Source: Pirellulales bacterium (GTDB lineage Bacteria; Planctomycetota; Planctomycetia; Pirellulales; JAEUIK01). Taken from it: 64,000 bases of DNA. A program made the position numbers and the translations under genes. The DNA is taken from assembly GCA_019694455.1 (NCBI GenBank), contig JAIBBY010000011.1, positions 37,761 through 101,760 on the forward strand, in the 5' to 3' direction. The notes under the pieces are model-generated. The model did no database searches and had not been told where the DNA came from. It saw only the letters and a program-made list of their open reading frames with translations. This document shows, piece by piece, positions 56,966 to 64,000 of the stretch; the first letter of the stretch is position 1; every line of letters begins with the position of its first letter.

Positions 56966-58504
56966 ATGGCGCGGATGAATATCGATAGTCTGATCTTCAG
57001 CATTCCGCCGGTTGAGGCCACCAAGCGGCGCGCGTCGGCAGACGATGGCGCGCCAGTGTTTGACGATCACCTGCGGCACATGGAACAATCGCCGCTGTCC
57101 AAGCTGATCGAGCAGCGAAGCGAACAACGCGAAGATGCGCGCGATGAGAGCCGCCGGAACGATCCGGCCCCCGCGACGGAGCGCCCCAAGAAGCAAGTGA
57201 CGGATCGCGACACGAAGGCTGAGCGGCCCCACAAGGCGGCCAGAACACACGCCGATCCCGAACCGGCCACCGAGCAGAAGTCGCCCGAAGCGACTTCGGT
57301 CCAAGCCGTTGTTTCCGCAGCGGCAACCGTCAGTGCTGTTCCTCGCGCGGAGCTGGCTCAGCACGCGGAGCGGGATGCGGCGAAGGATGGAGACGCGTCG
57401 GAGGAACAGGTCCACGCCACAGAAGCAGTCAGCGCGACAAGAGGCCTCAACAACGCGGAAACCGCGCATGTTGCTGCCGCCGTGAAGTCGCCGATGCACA
57501 AGGCGCCAGGCAAGTCCGCGGATGAGCAACACACGACGCCTGCTGAAGCGCCGGTTCGCAACCCTTCGGCGGCAGTAGCGGCAGGCGAGGCCGAAGTAGC
57601 AAAGTCCGGCAACACCAATGCCAAGGAGAGTTCGGAGGAGGCTTCACTCAAAACTGCCGAAGCGATCGCCGAAAAAGTGAACTCGTCAATACCGGTCGAG
57701 CCGTCGGCCGATGCGCGATCGTCCACGCGGCGGGAGCGTTCCGAACGGAGAGAATCGCGCGCAGACGCGGACTCGCAGGCGAAGATCGTGCAGGCGGTCG
57801 ATACCGCCAGCGCGCCACCGCCCGACAATGCTGCGGCGCCAGCCACGGGATTGGAGACGCCGGCCGCGGTGGTCAGCAAGCCTGGCGATGCCGCTGCGCT
57901 GTCCGTCCAGGCTACGCAACGGCCAGCCAGCCCAGCAACGCAATCACCTGCGAATACTCAAACCGTCGCCAGTGGCTCCACCGCCGGCGCCGAAACTGGC
58001 CGCTCAACCACCGGCAGCGCGAAGCGCGGCAGCGAGATGGGCCGATCCACGGGACTGTCGCAGACCGATCAGGCCCGCTTCATCGGTCGAGTATCTCGAG
58101 CGTTTCAAACGATCGGCGAGACGGGTGGCAAACTGCGATTGCGGTTGAGCCCGGCGGAACTTGGTTCGCTCAAGCTCGATGTCACGGTTAAAGATGGCGT
58201 GTTGTCGGCGCGGATCGAGGCCGAAACGGACCACGCCCGCCAGGTGCTGACCGACAACTTGCCGCAGTTGCGCGAGCGCCTTGGCGAACAAGGCATCAAG
58301 ATCGAGCGCTTCGACATTGATCTCATGAATCAGTCCGGAGGCGAACTGGCGCGCGACGCGGGTCAACAAGCCAACGATGGCCAGCGTGGATCAGCCGGCC
58401 AGCGCCGCTTTGAAACCGCGCTGGCGCGCGACAGTGCTGCGTCTCCAGCGGCGCCGGAGCGTGGGAGGCAACAGACCAATGGCGCGCTGGATGTGGTGAT
58501 TTAA
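56966..58504 (+). CDS. fliK: Flagellar hook-length control protein FliK
   Basis: A 512-residue ruler protein. The ATG at 56966 has AGGA 8 bases upstream. Residues about 35-360 are low-complexity (Ala, Glu, Thr, Ser, Pro) and probably disordered, as expected for the ruler region. Residues about 380-465 are the Flg_hook domain: GGKLRLRLSPAELGSLKLDVTVKDGVLSARIEAET, then LRERLGEQGIKIERFDIDLM. The C-terminus is Gln- and Ala-rich. Its context between motE and flgD is standard. Confidence 0.88.
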   Translation: MARMNIDSLIFSIPPVEATKRRASADDGAPVFDDHLRHMEQSPLSKLIEQRSEQREDARDESRRNDPAPATERPKKQVTDRDTKAERPHKAARTHADPEPATEQKSPEATSVQAVVSAAATVSAVPRAELAQHAERDAAKDGDASEEQVHATEAVSATRGLNNAETAHVAAAVKSPMHKAPGKSADEQHTTPAEAPVRNPSAAVAAGEAEVAKSGNTNAKESSEEASLKTAEAIAEKVNSSIPVEPSADARSSTRRERSERRESRADADSQAKIVQAVDTASAPPPDNAAAPATGLETPAAVVSKPGDAAALSVQATQRPASPATQSPANTQTVASGSTAGAETGRSTTGSAKRGSEMGRSTGLSQTDQARFIGRVSRAFQTIGETGGKLRLRLSPAELGSLKLDVTVKDGVLSARIEAETDHARQVLTDNLPQLRERLGEQGIKIERFDIDLMNQSGGELARDAGQQANDGQRGSAGQRRFETALARDSAASPAAPERGRQQTNGALDVVI

Positions 58505-58622
58505 GACCGGAGAGAGCAGGAACATCGTTTTTCGGATGAATTAGCCCGGTTGACGCCACCGCGCTTGCGCCGCGGCGCCGGCGCGTTCGTAAGACAAGCC
58601 AAACCACCGTAAGGACAATCAG

Positions 58623-59060
58623 ATGGCTACAGACAATACCGCCGCGATCGGACAAACCAGCAATCAAAACCAGGCCAAGATTCTGCCGAAGGGAAAGAAG
58701 GCCGACGCATTTCAAGACATTGACCTCAAGAGCTTCTTGGACTTGATGATCGCCGAGTTGCAGAACCAGGATCCGGTCAATCCGATGGACAATGCGCAGA
58801 TCCTGGAACAATTGGGGCAACTGCGTTCGATTTCTTCGACCGACAAGCTTTCCAAAACGCTGGATTCGATGGAGCAGGGGCAAAGCTTCGCGGCCGCCAG
58901 CAGTTTGATCGGCAAGCAGATCAAAGGACTGGACGACGGTTCGAATGAGGTGACTGGCAAGGTGGACAAGGCCACGGTGGCCGACGGCGCCATCCGCGTG
59001 CATGTCGGCGACAAGAGCGTCAGCCTCAGCAATATCCGCGAGATTCAACCCGCTCAATAA
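58623..59060 (+). CDS. flgD: Hook-capping protein FlgD (short form)
   Basis: A 145-residue FlgD with the core motif SFLDLMIAELQNQDPVNPMDNAQILEQLGQLRSI and a C-terminal beta part (SSLIGKQIKGLDDGSNEVTGKVDKATVADGAIRVHVGDKSVSLSNIREIQ). It is shorter than enterobacterial FlgD (about 230 residues), lacking most of the Ig-like/tudor hybrid domain. AAGGA precedes the ATG. flgE follows after 27 bases. Confidence 0.9.
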   Translation: MATDNTAAIGQTSNQNQAKILPKGKKADAFQDIDLKSFLDLMIAELQNQDPVNPMDNAQILEQLGQLRSISSTDKLSKTLDSMEQGQSFAAASSLIGKQIKGLDDGSNEVTGKVDKATVADGAIRVHVGDKSVSLSNIREIQPAQ

Positions 59061-59087
59061 CGCATACATTTCTGGAAGGAACGAGAA

Positions 59088-61529
59088 ATGGGCCTTTCCT
59101 CCGTATTCAGCACGGCCATCACCGGACTCAGCGCCGCCGAAACCACGATCGACGTGGTGGGCAACAATGTGGCGAACGCCAACACCAACGGATTCAAAGC
59201 GTCCGAGGCGTTGTTCGCCACTCAGTTCTTGCGCACGTTGAGCCTGGGCTCGGCGCCAACCGACAACAACGGCGGTACGAATCCACGGCAGATCGGCCTG
59301 GGCACAAAAGTCGCATCGATCACGCCCAATTTCTCGCAAGGCACAATTCAAATCAGCGCCGCGGCCAACGACATCGCGATTCAAGGCGATGGGTTCTTCA
59401 TTGTAGAGGCATCAAGCGGCGAGCACCTTTACACCCGCAATGGATCGTTTCAGCTAAACAGCAAGAACGAGTTGGTTACATCGACCGGCCAGCGATTGCT
59501 GGGCTTCGGCGTTGACGAGAACTTTCAGCTTCAAACCACGGAACTCAAACCGCTCGTGATCCCCTTGGGCAGCGCTGCGGTAGCGCAGGCCACGGAGACT
59601 GCGGAGCTTTCCGGCACGTTGGTTCCAGACGGTGATCTGGCCACCACGGCTGAGATCATCGAGAGTGGCGTGCTGGGAGACTCGGCCCTCACGCGGCCGA
59701 CAAACACCACCACGGCCAACCTGTCGGCCGTGCCAGGCGCCGGAACCACACTGGGGCAAAGCGCTGGTGGTGGTGGCTTGGCGGCGGGTGAAGTGTACCG
59801 CTACCAGGTCGTTTTCGCCGATGGCGCTATTGGATCCGACACGCCCACCGAGAGCTTGCCGTCAGCGACGCTGGGTCCTATCACGGTCACCGGCGGGAAC
59901 GATCAAGTGGCGCTCAGCAACCTGCCGGTCGATCCGACCGGCCGCTATACCGCGCGGCGCATCTACCGGACCGATGCGACCGGCACAGGCGCCTATCATT
60001 ACGTGGGCGAAGTGCTCAACAACCTGGCGGGCCAATCGTTCACAGACGGCGCCAACGCCGCCGCTTGGTCGGCCGGGCAATCACTCGACACAACGACGCT
60101 GACGGGCAACTACAACTACTACGTCACTTTCGCCGACGCCAGCGGCGGCCCGCCCAACGGCGTGGAAAGTCGGCCCTCTCAGATCATCAATCCGACCACG
60201 ATCTCTGGGGGACGCGTCCAACTGGAAAACATTCCGGTAGACACCAGCGGCAATTTTACGGTACGCCGCATCTACCGAAACCTGGCCAACAACCCCAACG
60301 TTTTCTACTACGTGGGGGAGATCGACAACAACCTGCCGAGCCAAACCTTCACCGACAACAACTCCGACGCCACGATAGCGCTTAATCCGCAGGTCAACCT
60401 GGATGGTCCGGCGGTCAACTTCAACACTCTCTTAACCAACGTGGTGCAGCGGAACGCCAACGATGGTTACGACTCGCCCTTTAAAGAAGGAGTGTTGGAG
60501 TTCAAAGGATCCAAGGCGGAGCGCGAGATCAATCCGCCCAAACAGTTCACAATCACCGGCACTTCCACGGTGCTCGATTTGATCACCTTCATGGAGGAGT
60601 CGCTCGGCATTCAACGCTCCACTGCCGCCAATGGGATTCCGGAGGACATTTCCGGATTGGCGCCGGGCGGCACATTGAACAACGGTCGCATTCGACTGGT
60701 GGGCAACAACGGCAAAGGCAATGCGATTGAGATCAGCACTGCCGACTTTACGCTGACTCCCAGCACTGGGACCGTCAGCCAACCCAATTTGAGCTTCGGT
60801 TCCACGCAAAAGGCTGTGGGCGAGAGCGCGACGGCCGATTTCCTCGTTTACGACTCGCTGGGTATTCCGCTCAACGTGCGACTCACGGCGGTGCTGGAGA
60901 GCCGGAACGCCACGACAACTACATACCGTTGGTTCGCCGATTCGGCCGACAACGATCCGACGAGTGGCGTGCAGACCGCCGTCGGATCGGGACTAGTCAC
61001 TTTTGACGGGAAGGGAAATCTGATTCCCGGCGGCACCGCCACGATATCGATCGATCGATCGCACATTGCGTCCGACAAACCATTGTCGTTCACACTCGAC
61101 TTTAGCAACGTCTCGGGACTGGCGTCAAAGGTGAGTAGTTTGCAGGTGACGCGTCAGGATGGACAACCGCCCGGAAAGCTCACCAACTACATCATCGACG
61201 AATCGGGACGCATGCGCGGCGTGTTCGACAACGGCTTTGAACGCGATCTGGGCCAAATGCGATTGGCGCGATTCGCCAACAACACCGGTCTCGAAGCCCG
61301 CGGCCAGAACATGTACGCCGGCGGTGTGAACTCGGGCCTGCCGGTGCAAGGCAACCCAGGTCAGGAGGGCATTGGCCAGGTGGTTGGCGGCGCCGTGGAA
61401 CTCTCGAACACCGATATCGGCAAGAACCTGATCGACCTGATCTTGGCGTCGACGCAATATCGCGGCAACGCGCGCGTAATCACCGCCGCTCAGCAACTGC
61501 TCGACGAATTGTTGAATCTGCGTCGATAA
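59088..61529 (+). CDS. flgE: Flagellar hook protein FlgE with duplicated internal domain
   Basis: An 813-residue hook subunit; AAGGAA precedes the ATG. The N-terminal helix (SVFSTAITGLSAAETTIDVVGNNVANANTNGFKAS) and C-terminal helix (NTDIGKNLIDLILASTQYRGNARVITAAQQLLDELLNLR) are those of the FlgE/F/G family, and DGFFIVEASSGEHLYTRNGSF is the D0-D1 boundary. The central part is long for FlgE (usually about 400-450 residues in enterobacteria). It carries two copies of a 90-residue unit, about residues 231-326 and 338-426, sharing YxYxVxFADxxxG..E, VDxxGxxTxRRIYR and YYVGExxNNLxxQxFTD. The units are probably Ig-like surface domains. Confidence 0.92.
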   Translation: MGLSSVFSTAITGLSAAETTIDVVGNNVANANTNGFKASEALFATQFLRTLSLGSAPTDNNGGTNPRQIGLGTKVASITPNFSQGTIQISAAANDIAIQGDGFFIVEASSGEHLYTRNGSFQLNSKNELVTSTGQRLLGFGVDENFQLQTTELKPLVIPLGSAAVAQATETAELSGTLVPDGDLATTAEIIESGVLGDSALTRPTNTTTANLSAVPGAGTTLGQSAGGGGLAAGEVYRYQVVFADGAIGSDTPTESLPSATLGPITVTGGNDQVALSNLPVDPTGRYTARRIYRTDATGTGAYHYVGEVLNNLAGQSFTDGANAAAWSAGQSLDTTTLTGNYNYYVTFADASGGPPNGVESRPSQIINPTTISGGRVQLENIPVDTSGNFTVRRIYRNLANNPNVFYYVGEIDNNLPSQTFTDNNSDATIALNPQVNLDGPAVNFNTLLTNVVQRNANDGYDSPFKEGVLEFKGSKAEREINPPKQFTITGTSTVLDLITFMEESLGIQRSTAANGIPEDISGLAPGGTLNNGRIRLVGNNGKGNAIEISTADFTLTPSTGTVSQPNLSFGSTQKAVGESATADFLVYDSLGIPLNVRLTAVLESRNATTTTYRWFADSADNDPTSGVQTAVGSGLVTFDGKGNLIPGGTATISIDRSHIASDKPLSFTLDFSNVSGLASKVSSLQVTRQDGQPPGKLTNYIIDESGRMRGVFDNGFERDLGQMRLARFANNTGLEARGQNMYAGGVNSGLPVQGNPGQEGIGQVVGGAVELSNTDIGKNLIDLILASTQYRGNARVITAAQQLLDELLNLRR
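59778..60365 (+). repeat. Tandem ~90-codon duplication within flgE
   Basis: Repeat 1 is about 59778-60065 and repeat 2 about 60099-60365. Shared protein motifs are an aromatic strand followed by FAD, ESxPS, the PVDxxGxxTxRRIYR block, YxYVGExxNNL and QxFTD. The DNA has diverged more than the protein, so it is not a recent event. Confidence 0.8.
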
Positions 61530-61971
61530 GCGAATGCGGCTGGCAAGCGCGAGGTGATCGCCTGGCTGATTTGAGTTGGCGGCAAGGCGCCATGGCTTGG
61601 CGCCGACGGACTCAATCGCATGTAGGGACGGTCGCGATGCCGGGCACGTTCTCAGCCCAAGCGCGCCCCAGAGATGGTAATGCGCGCACCGAAACGCTGT
61701 GCGCGATCGCGTTCGTCCGGGGACGCGACTTTCGGTCGAATCCAAGAGCGGCTCAAATCGGCTACGCCACCCGCCTTGGGCGCGGAAAAATCGGGTATTC
61801 GGAAGCGACCGATTATGCCGGTCAGCGCCTAATCAGACGCGGATTCGTGTTTGTTGAGCAATTCGGCTGGATTCGGAAAGCGCCAACGCAGAAGAAGCTA
61901 TGGTTCATTAACCATCTCGGCTCCCATAGCGTTTGTAACGGGGCCCATTGCTTCCAACCTTGATAGGCGCC
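61530..61971. other. Intergenic region between flgE and fliL
   Basis: About 440 bases without a supported gene; an open frame at 61571-61963 has no domain and atypical composition. Overlapping inverted repeats at 61897-61930 could form either of two hairpins before fliL (see findings). The spacing suggests a separate transcription start for fliL. Confidence 0.4.
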
Positions 61972-62664
61972 ATGAGCAAACAAACCACCCCGACGCCCGC
62001 GGCCGCGACGAAAGAGCACGCTGCCGAAGGAAAAGGAGCTCCGGCTCTGATGAACAAGATCACCATTTTGGCATTGATCCTGGCTGTGGTTCTGGGCGAA
62101 TGCCTGGCCGCGTTCTTCTTTCTCGGCAATGGTGAACCGGCGGCAGCCGCGGACGCCAAGGAAGCGGTCGCCGAAGAGGGCCACGACAAGAAACATGACC
62201 AAGAACATGACAAGGGGCACGCAAAATCGCACGACAAGGGGCATGGTGGTCACGGCGCCGCCGAAAAACATGACAAGGGACACGGTCATGGCGAGGAAAA
62301 GAAAGCGGAGCATGGGCATGCCGCTCCGGTCGAGCATTTCGGCGAGAACCGCGAGGTTGATCTTGGCGAATATAGCATCATGGCCACAGATCCGGCTTCG
62401 GGTGCTAGCTTGCTGGTCGATTTTCACATCTTTGGAACGGTGACTTTCGACGAATCCGGTGAGTTTGATGCGCTGTTCGAGGAGAACCGGCATCGTATGC
62501 GTCACCAGGTCATTACGATCGTCCGCAGCGCGGAGATGGCCGATTTGACTGACGCCAGCCTGGGGCTCATTCGCCGGCAGATTCTGGAAAAGACCAATCA
62601 ACTACTGGGCAAGCCGCTGGTGCAAGAGGTCATCTTCAGCAAGTTTTCGTTTATCGAGCAGTGA
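61972..62664 (+). CDS. fliL: Flagellar basal body-associated protein FliL with His-rich segment
   Basis: A 230-residue inner-membrane protein. The start at 61972 gives one transmembrane helix (about residues 29-52, ITILALILAVVLGECLAAFFFLG) and a periplasmic C-terminal domain from about 125 (FGENREVDLGEYSI, VDFHIFGTVTFDE, RMRHQVITIVRSAEMADLTDASLGLIRRQILEKTNQLLGKPLVQEVIFSKFSFIEQ) that matches FliL. Between them, residues 71-122 hold 13 His with spacing of four over the first six (His71, 75, 79, 83, 87, 91) mixed with Asp, Lys and Gly. This insertion is not part of known FliL proteins that I recall. Confidence 0.88.
   Translation: MSKQTTPTPAAATKEHAAEGKGAPALMNKITILALILAVVLGECLAAFFFLGNGEPAAAADAKEAVAEEGHDKKHDQEHDKGHAKSHDKGHGGHGAAEKHDKGHGHGEEKKAEHGHAAPVEHFGENREVDLGEYSIMATDPASGASLLVDFHIFGTVTFDESGEFDALFEENRHRMRHQVITIVRSAEMADLTDASLGLIRRQILEKTNQLLGKPLVQEVIFSKFSFIEQ
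62182..62337 (+). repeat. 12-base periodic coding repeat for His tetrads in fliL
   Basis: Encodes residues 71-122, where tetrads HDKK, HDQE, HDKG, HAKS, HDKG, HGGH occur in succession. Codon use varies (cac/cat, gac), so it looks maintained at the protein level. Confidence 0.75.
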
Positions 62665-62839
62665 CAGCAATGCTGGCTGTCGCGGCGCCACTGCGACTTC
62701 CAGCGCGGAGCGTCATTCGGCGCCGCTCGTTTCACGATGCGACGGTGTGACTTGGCCTTGATGCCGGACCGTGTTTTCGCGAGAATCCCGCCCGCTTTTC
62801 TCGCCAGCACAGGCCCGAACCGCAGGCGCCAGCATCGCC

Positions 62840-63454
62840 ATGTCCGATGACCATCAGAAAATGGGCCAAGACGAAATCGAACGATTGCTCCAGCAATCCC
62901 AGACCGGCAAGTCGTTGGGCAGCGGCCCAGCGCCCTCGGGCAGCGCACCGCTAGGCCAACACGAGATCGAGGCGCTGCTCAGCGGCAAACCGCCGATGGC
63001 AACATCGGCGCCCGCCAGCTCCAAGGGAGCGGCGCCAGAATCGCAAGAACCGCAGATCGCGCCGGGCGATGTGGACTTTTTGCTGAGCCAAGCGCAGGCA
63101 GCGCTGGCGTCCATCGACGCGCCAGCCGCCACCGAAGCGGCGACGCCGGCCACGCCGTTTGAATTGCACGAGTTCACGGGCGCGATTCCTTCGACCGAGC
63201 GGGCCACACTCGATCTGATTCGCGACGTCGACCTCGATTTGAAAATCGAACTGGGCCGCACCCAGATGTACCTGGAAGACGTGCTCAAATTGCGACGGGG
63301 GACGGTGGTGCCGCTCGACAAACTGGCGGGCGACCCGGTCGATATCTACGTGAACGGTCGATTGATCGCGCGGGGCGAAGTTCTGGTGCTCAACGACAAT
63401 TTTTGCGTGCGGGTCGCGGAGTTGATTTCGAGCGAATCCGCCAAGGCCGGTTGA
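62840..63454 (+). CDS. fliN: Flagellar motor switch protein FliN with FliM-like N-terminal motifs
   Basis: A 204-residue protein. Residues about 115-200 are the FliN/C-ring SpoA domain ([69 protein letters not shown]). The N-terminal 110 residues are a Pro/Ala/Ser-rich linker with three motifs: GQDEIERLL (residues 9-17), GQHEIEALL (39-47) and GDVDFLL (76-82). The first two resemble the LSQxEIDALL peptide by which FliM binds CheY-P. Start 62840 is preferred because the upstream ATG at 62771 precedes a signal-less, atypical stretch. fliM is absent between fliL and this gene. Confidence 0.88.
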   Translation: MSDDHQKMGQDEIERLLQQSQTGKSLGSGPAPSGSAPLGQHEIEALLSGKPPMATSAPASSKGAAPESQEPQIAPGDVDFLLSQAQAALASIDAPAATEAATPATPFELHEFTGAIPSTERATLDLIRDVDLDLKIELGRTQMYLEDVLKLRRGTVVPLDKLAGDPVDIYVNGRLIARGEVLVLNDNFCVRVAELISSESAKAG

Positions 63455-63511
63455 TCATCGGCGCGGTCGCAAGGATGCGCCGCCAATTGGCAACCCAGGA
63501 ATAACGCACGG

Positions 63512-64000
63512 ATGCGCGGTCGAACGGCCATCTTGGTGTGGGCGGCATTTTGCCTTGGCGTCTCGCATACGCGCGGGCAGGATATGCGCGATATTCCCGA
63601 TGCCCGCGGCGGGCGAGCGGCGGCGCCGGCGGTTCGCCATGCCCATGCAACTCCACCGCGCAGAGCCACTACGCGGAGTCGCCACGAGTACGTGTTCCCT
63701 CCGTCAGACGAACCGGTTTACGACGAGCCGCAGCGAGCGAGCAACAACGATCCCTTTGCCGAGACGCGACAAGTCACACACGTCGAGGCTGCGGACACGC
63801 CGCCGCTTCCTGGTAGCGCACAGGTCAGTGCGAATCAAGACGCCGAGGCTGGCACAGCGGTCGGTGCGCCAACATCCGCCACTAGCATCGACGAGCAAAC
63901 GGCCGCGCCCAATACGGTCCCCAATGACCAACAAGCCATTCCGCTGTCGCCACGCAAGGCAGAGCGATCGACACATAACAGCGCCACCAAGACCGAGATA
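63512..64000 (+). CDS. Probable FliO-like export component, 3' truncated
   Basis: The frame is open from the ATG at 63512 to the window end (163 codons, no stop). An N-terminal hydrophobic stretch (ILVWAAFCLGVSHTRG) may be a signal peptide, followed by a long polar, Pro/Ala/Thr-rich region. FliO or FliZ follows fliN in many flagellar operons and has a signal peptide or N-terminal helix and a later transmembrane helix, which would lie beyond the window. The call is from position and topology only. Confidence 0.5.
   Translation, partial: MRGRTAILVWAAFCLGVSHTRGQDMRDIPDARGGRAAAPAVRHAHATPPRRATTRSRHEYVFPPSDEPVYDEPQRASNNDPFAETRQVTHVEAADTPPLPGSAQVSANQDAEAGTAVGAPTSATSIDEQTAAPNTVPNDQQAIPLSPRKAERSTHNSATKTEI

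Noticed and set aside
61571..61963. 130-codon open frame between flgE and fliL
   Set aside because: No homologue-like motifs, no binding site, and atypical composition.
62665..62839. fliM between fliL and fliN
   Set aside because: Only 175 bases are present there; no frame of FliM length or motif.

Overview
This 64 kb window is GC-rich chromosomal DNA from a free-living, motile bacterium, most likely a planctomycete of the Pirellulales type. The signs are DUF1501 and PEP-CTERM proteins, dockerin-like repeats joined to a PEP-CTERM anchor, many exported sugar- and redox-active proteins, small genes on alternating strands, and a divergent flagellar operon. I saw no phage, insertion sequence, CRISPR array, rRNA or tRNA. 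This taxonomic reading is inference from protein families; no marker phylogeny was run.

Region 1 (1-20 kb) is mixed housekeeping and envelope genes: the tail of a GH10-like protein, a principal-type sigma-70 factor, a PEP-CTERM protein, a Tat-exported DUF1501/intradiol dioxygenase pair, an LRR membrane protein, guaB, a Cys/His-rich YHS-like lipoprotein, an amidohydrolase, a hexaheme cytochrome followed by an exported DJ-1/PfpI protein, an HAF/dockerin/PEP-CTERM protein, a diheme peroxidase lipoprotein, a TIGR01777 epimerase and an SRPBCC protein.

Region 2 (20-42 kb) is rich in carbohydrate functions. It holds a GH50/GH42-like agarase-type enzyme; a minus-strand run of GH5-like enzyme, SDR, PQQ-type propeller and PqaA-like hydrolase; a six-hairpin glycosidase-like protein; NADP glutamate dehydrogenase; and a tight operon of Gfo/Idh/MocA oxidoreductase, unassigned TIM-barrel protein, sodium:solute symporter and a translationally coupled 53-residue membrane peptide. 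A PEP-CTERM protein, an SMP-30 lactonase, asparagine synthase and a HEAT/TPR protein follow.

Region 3 (42-64 kb) is motility-related. A secretin-domain protein and an orphan CheY-like regulator lead to a TPR protein, FlgN, a histidine kinase and a sigma-54-activator response regulator. Then comes flgB-flgC-fliE-fliF-fliG-fliH-fliI-fliJ-motE-fliK-flgD-flgE-fliL-fliN and a truncated probable fliO at the window edge. Three departures stand out. FliN carries two clear FliM-like EIxxLL motifs and a weaker third, and no fliM lies between fliL and fliN. FliL has a histidine-every-fourth-residue segment after its membrane helix. The hook protein contains a tandem duplication of about 90 residues. I consider the FliN arrangement the best candidate for undescribed biology here.
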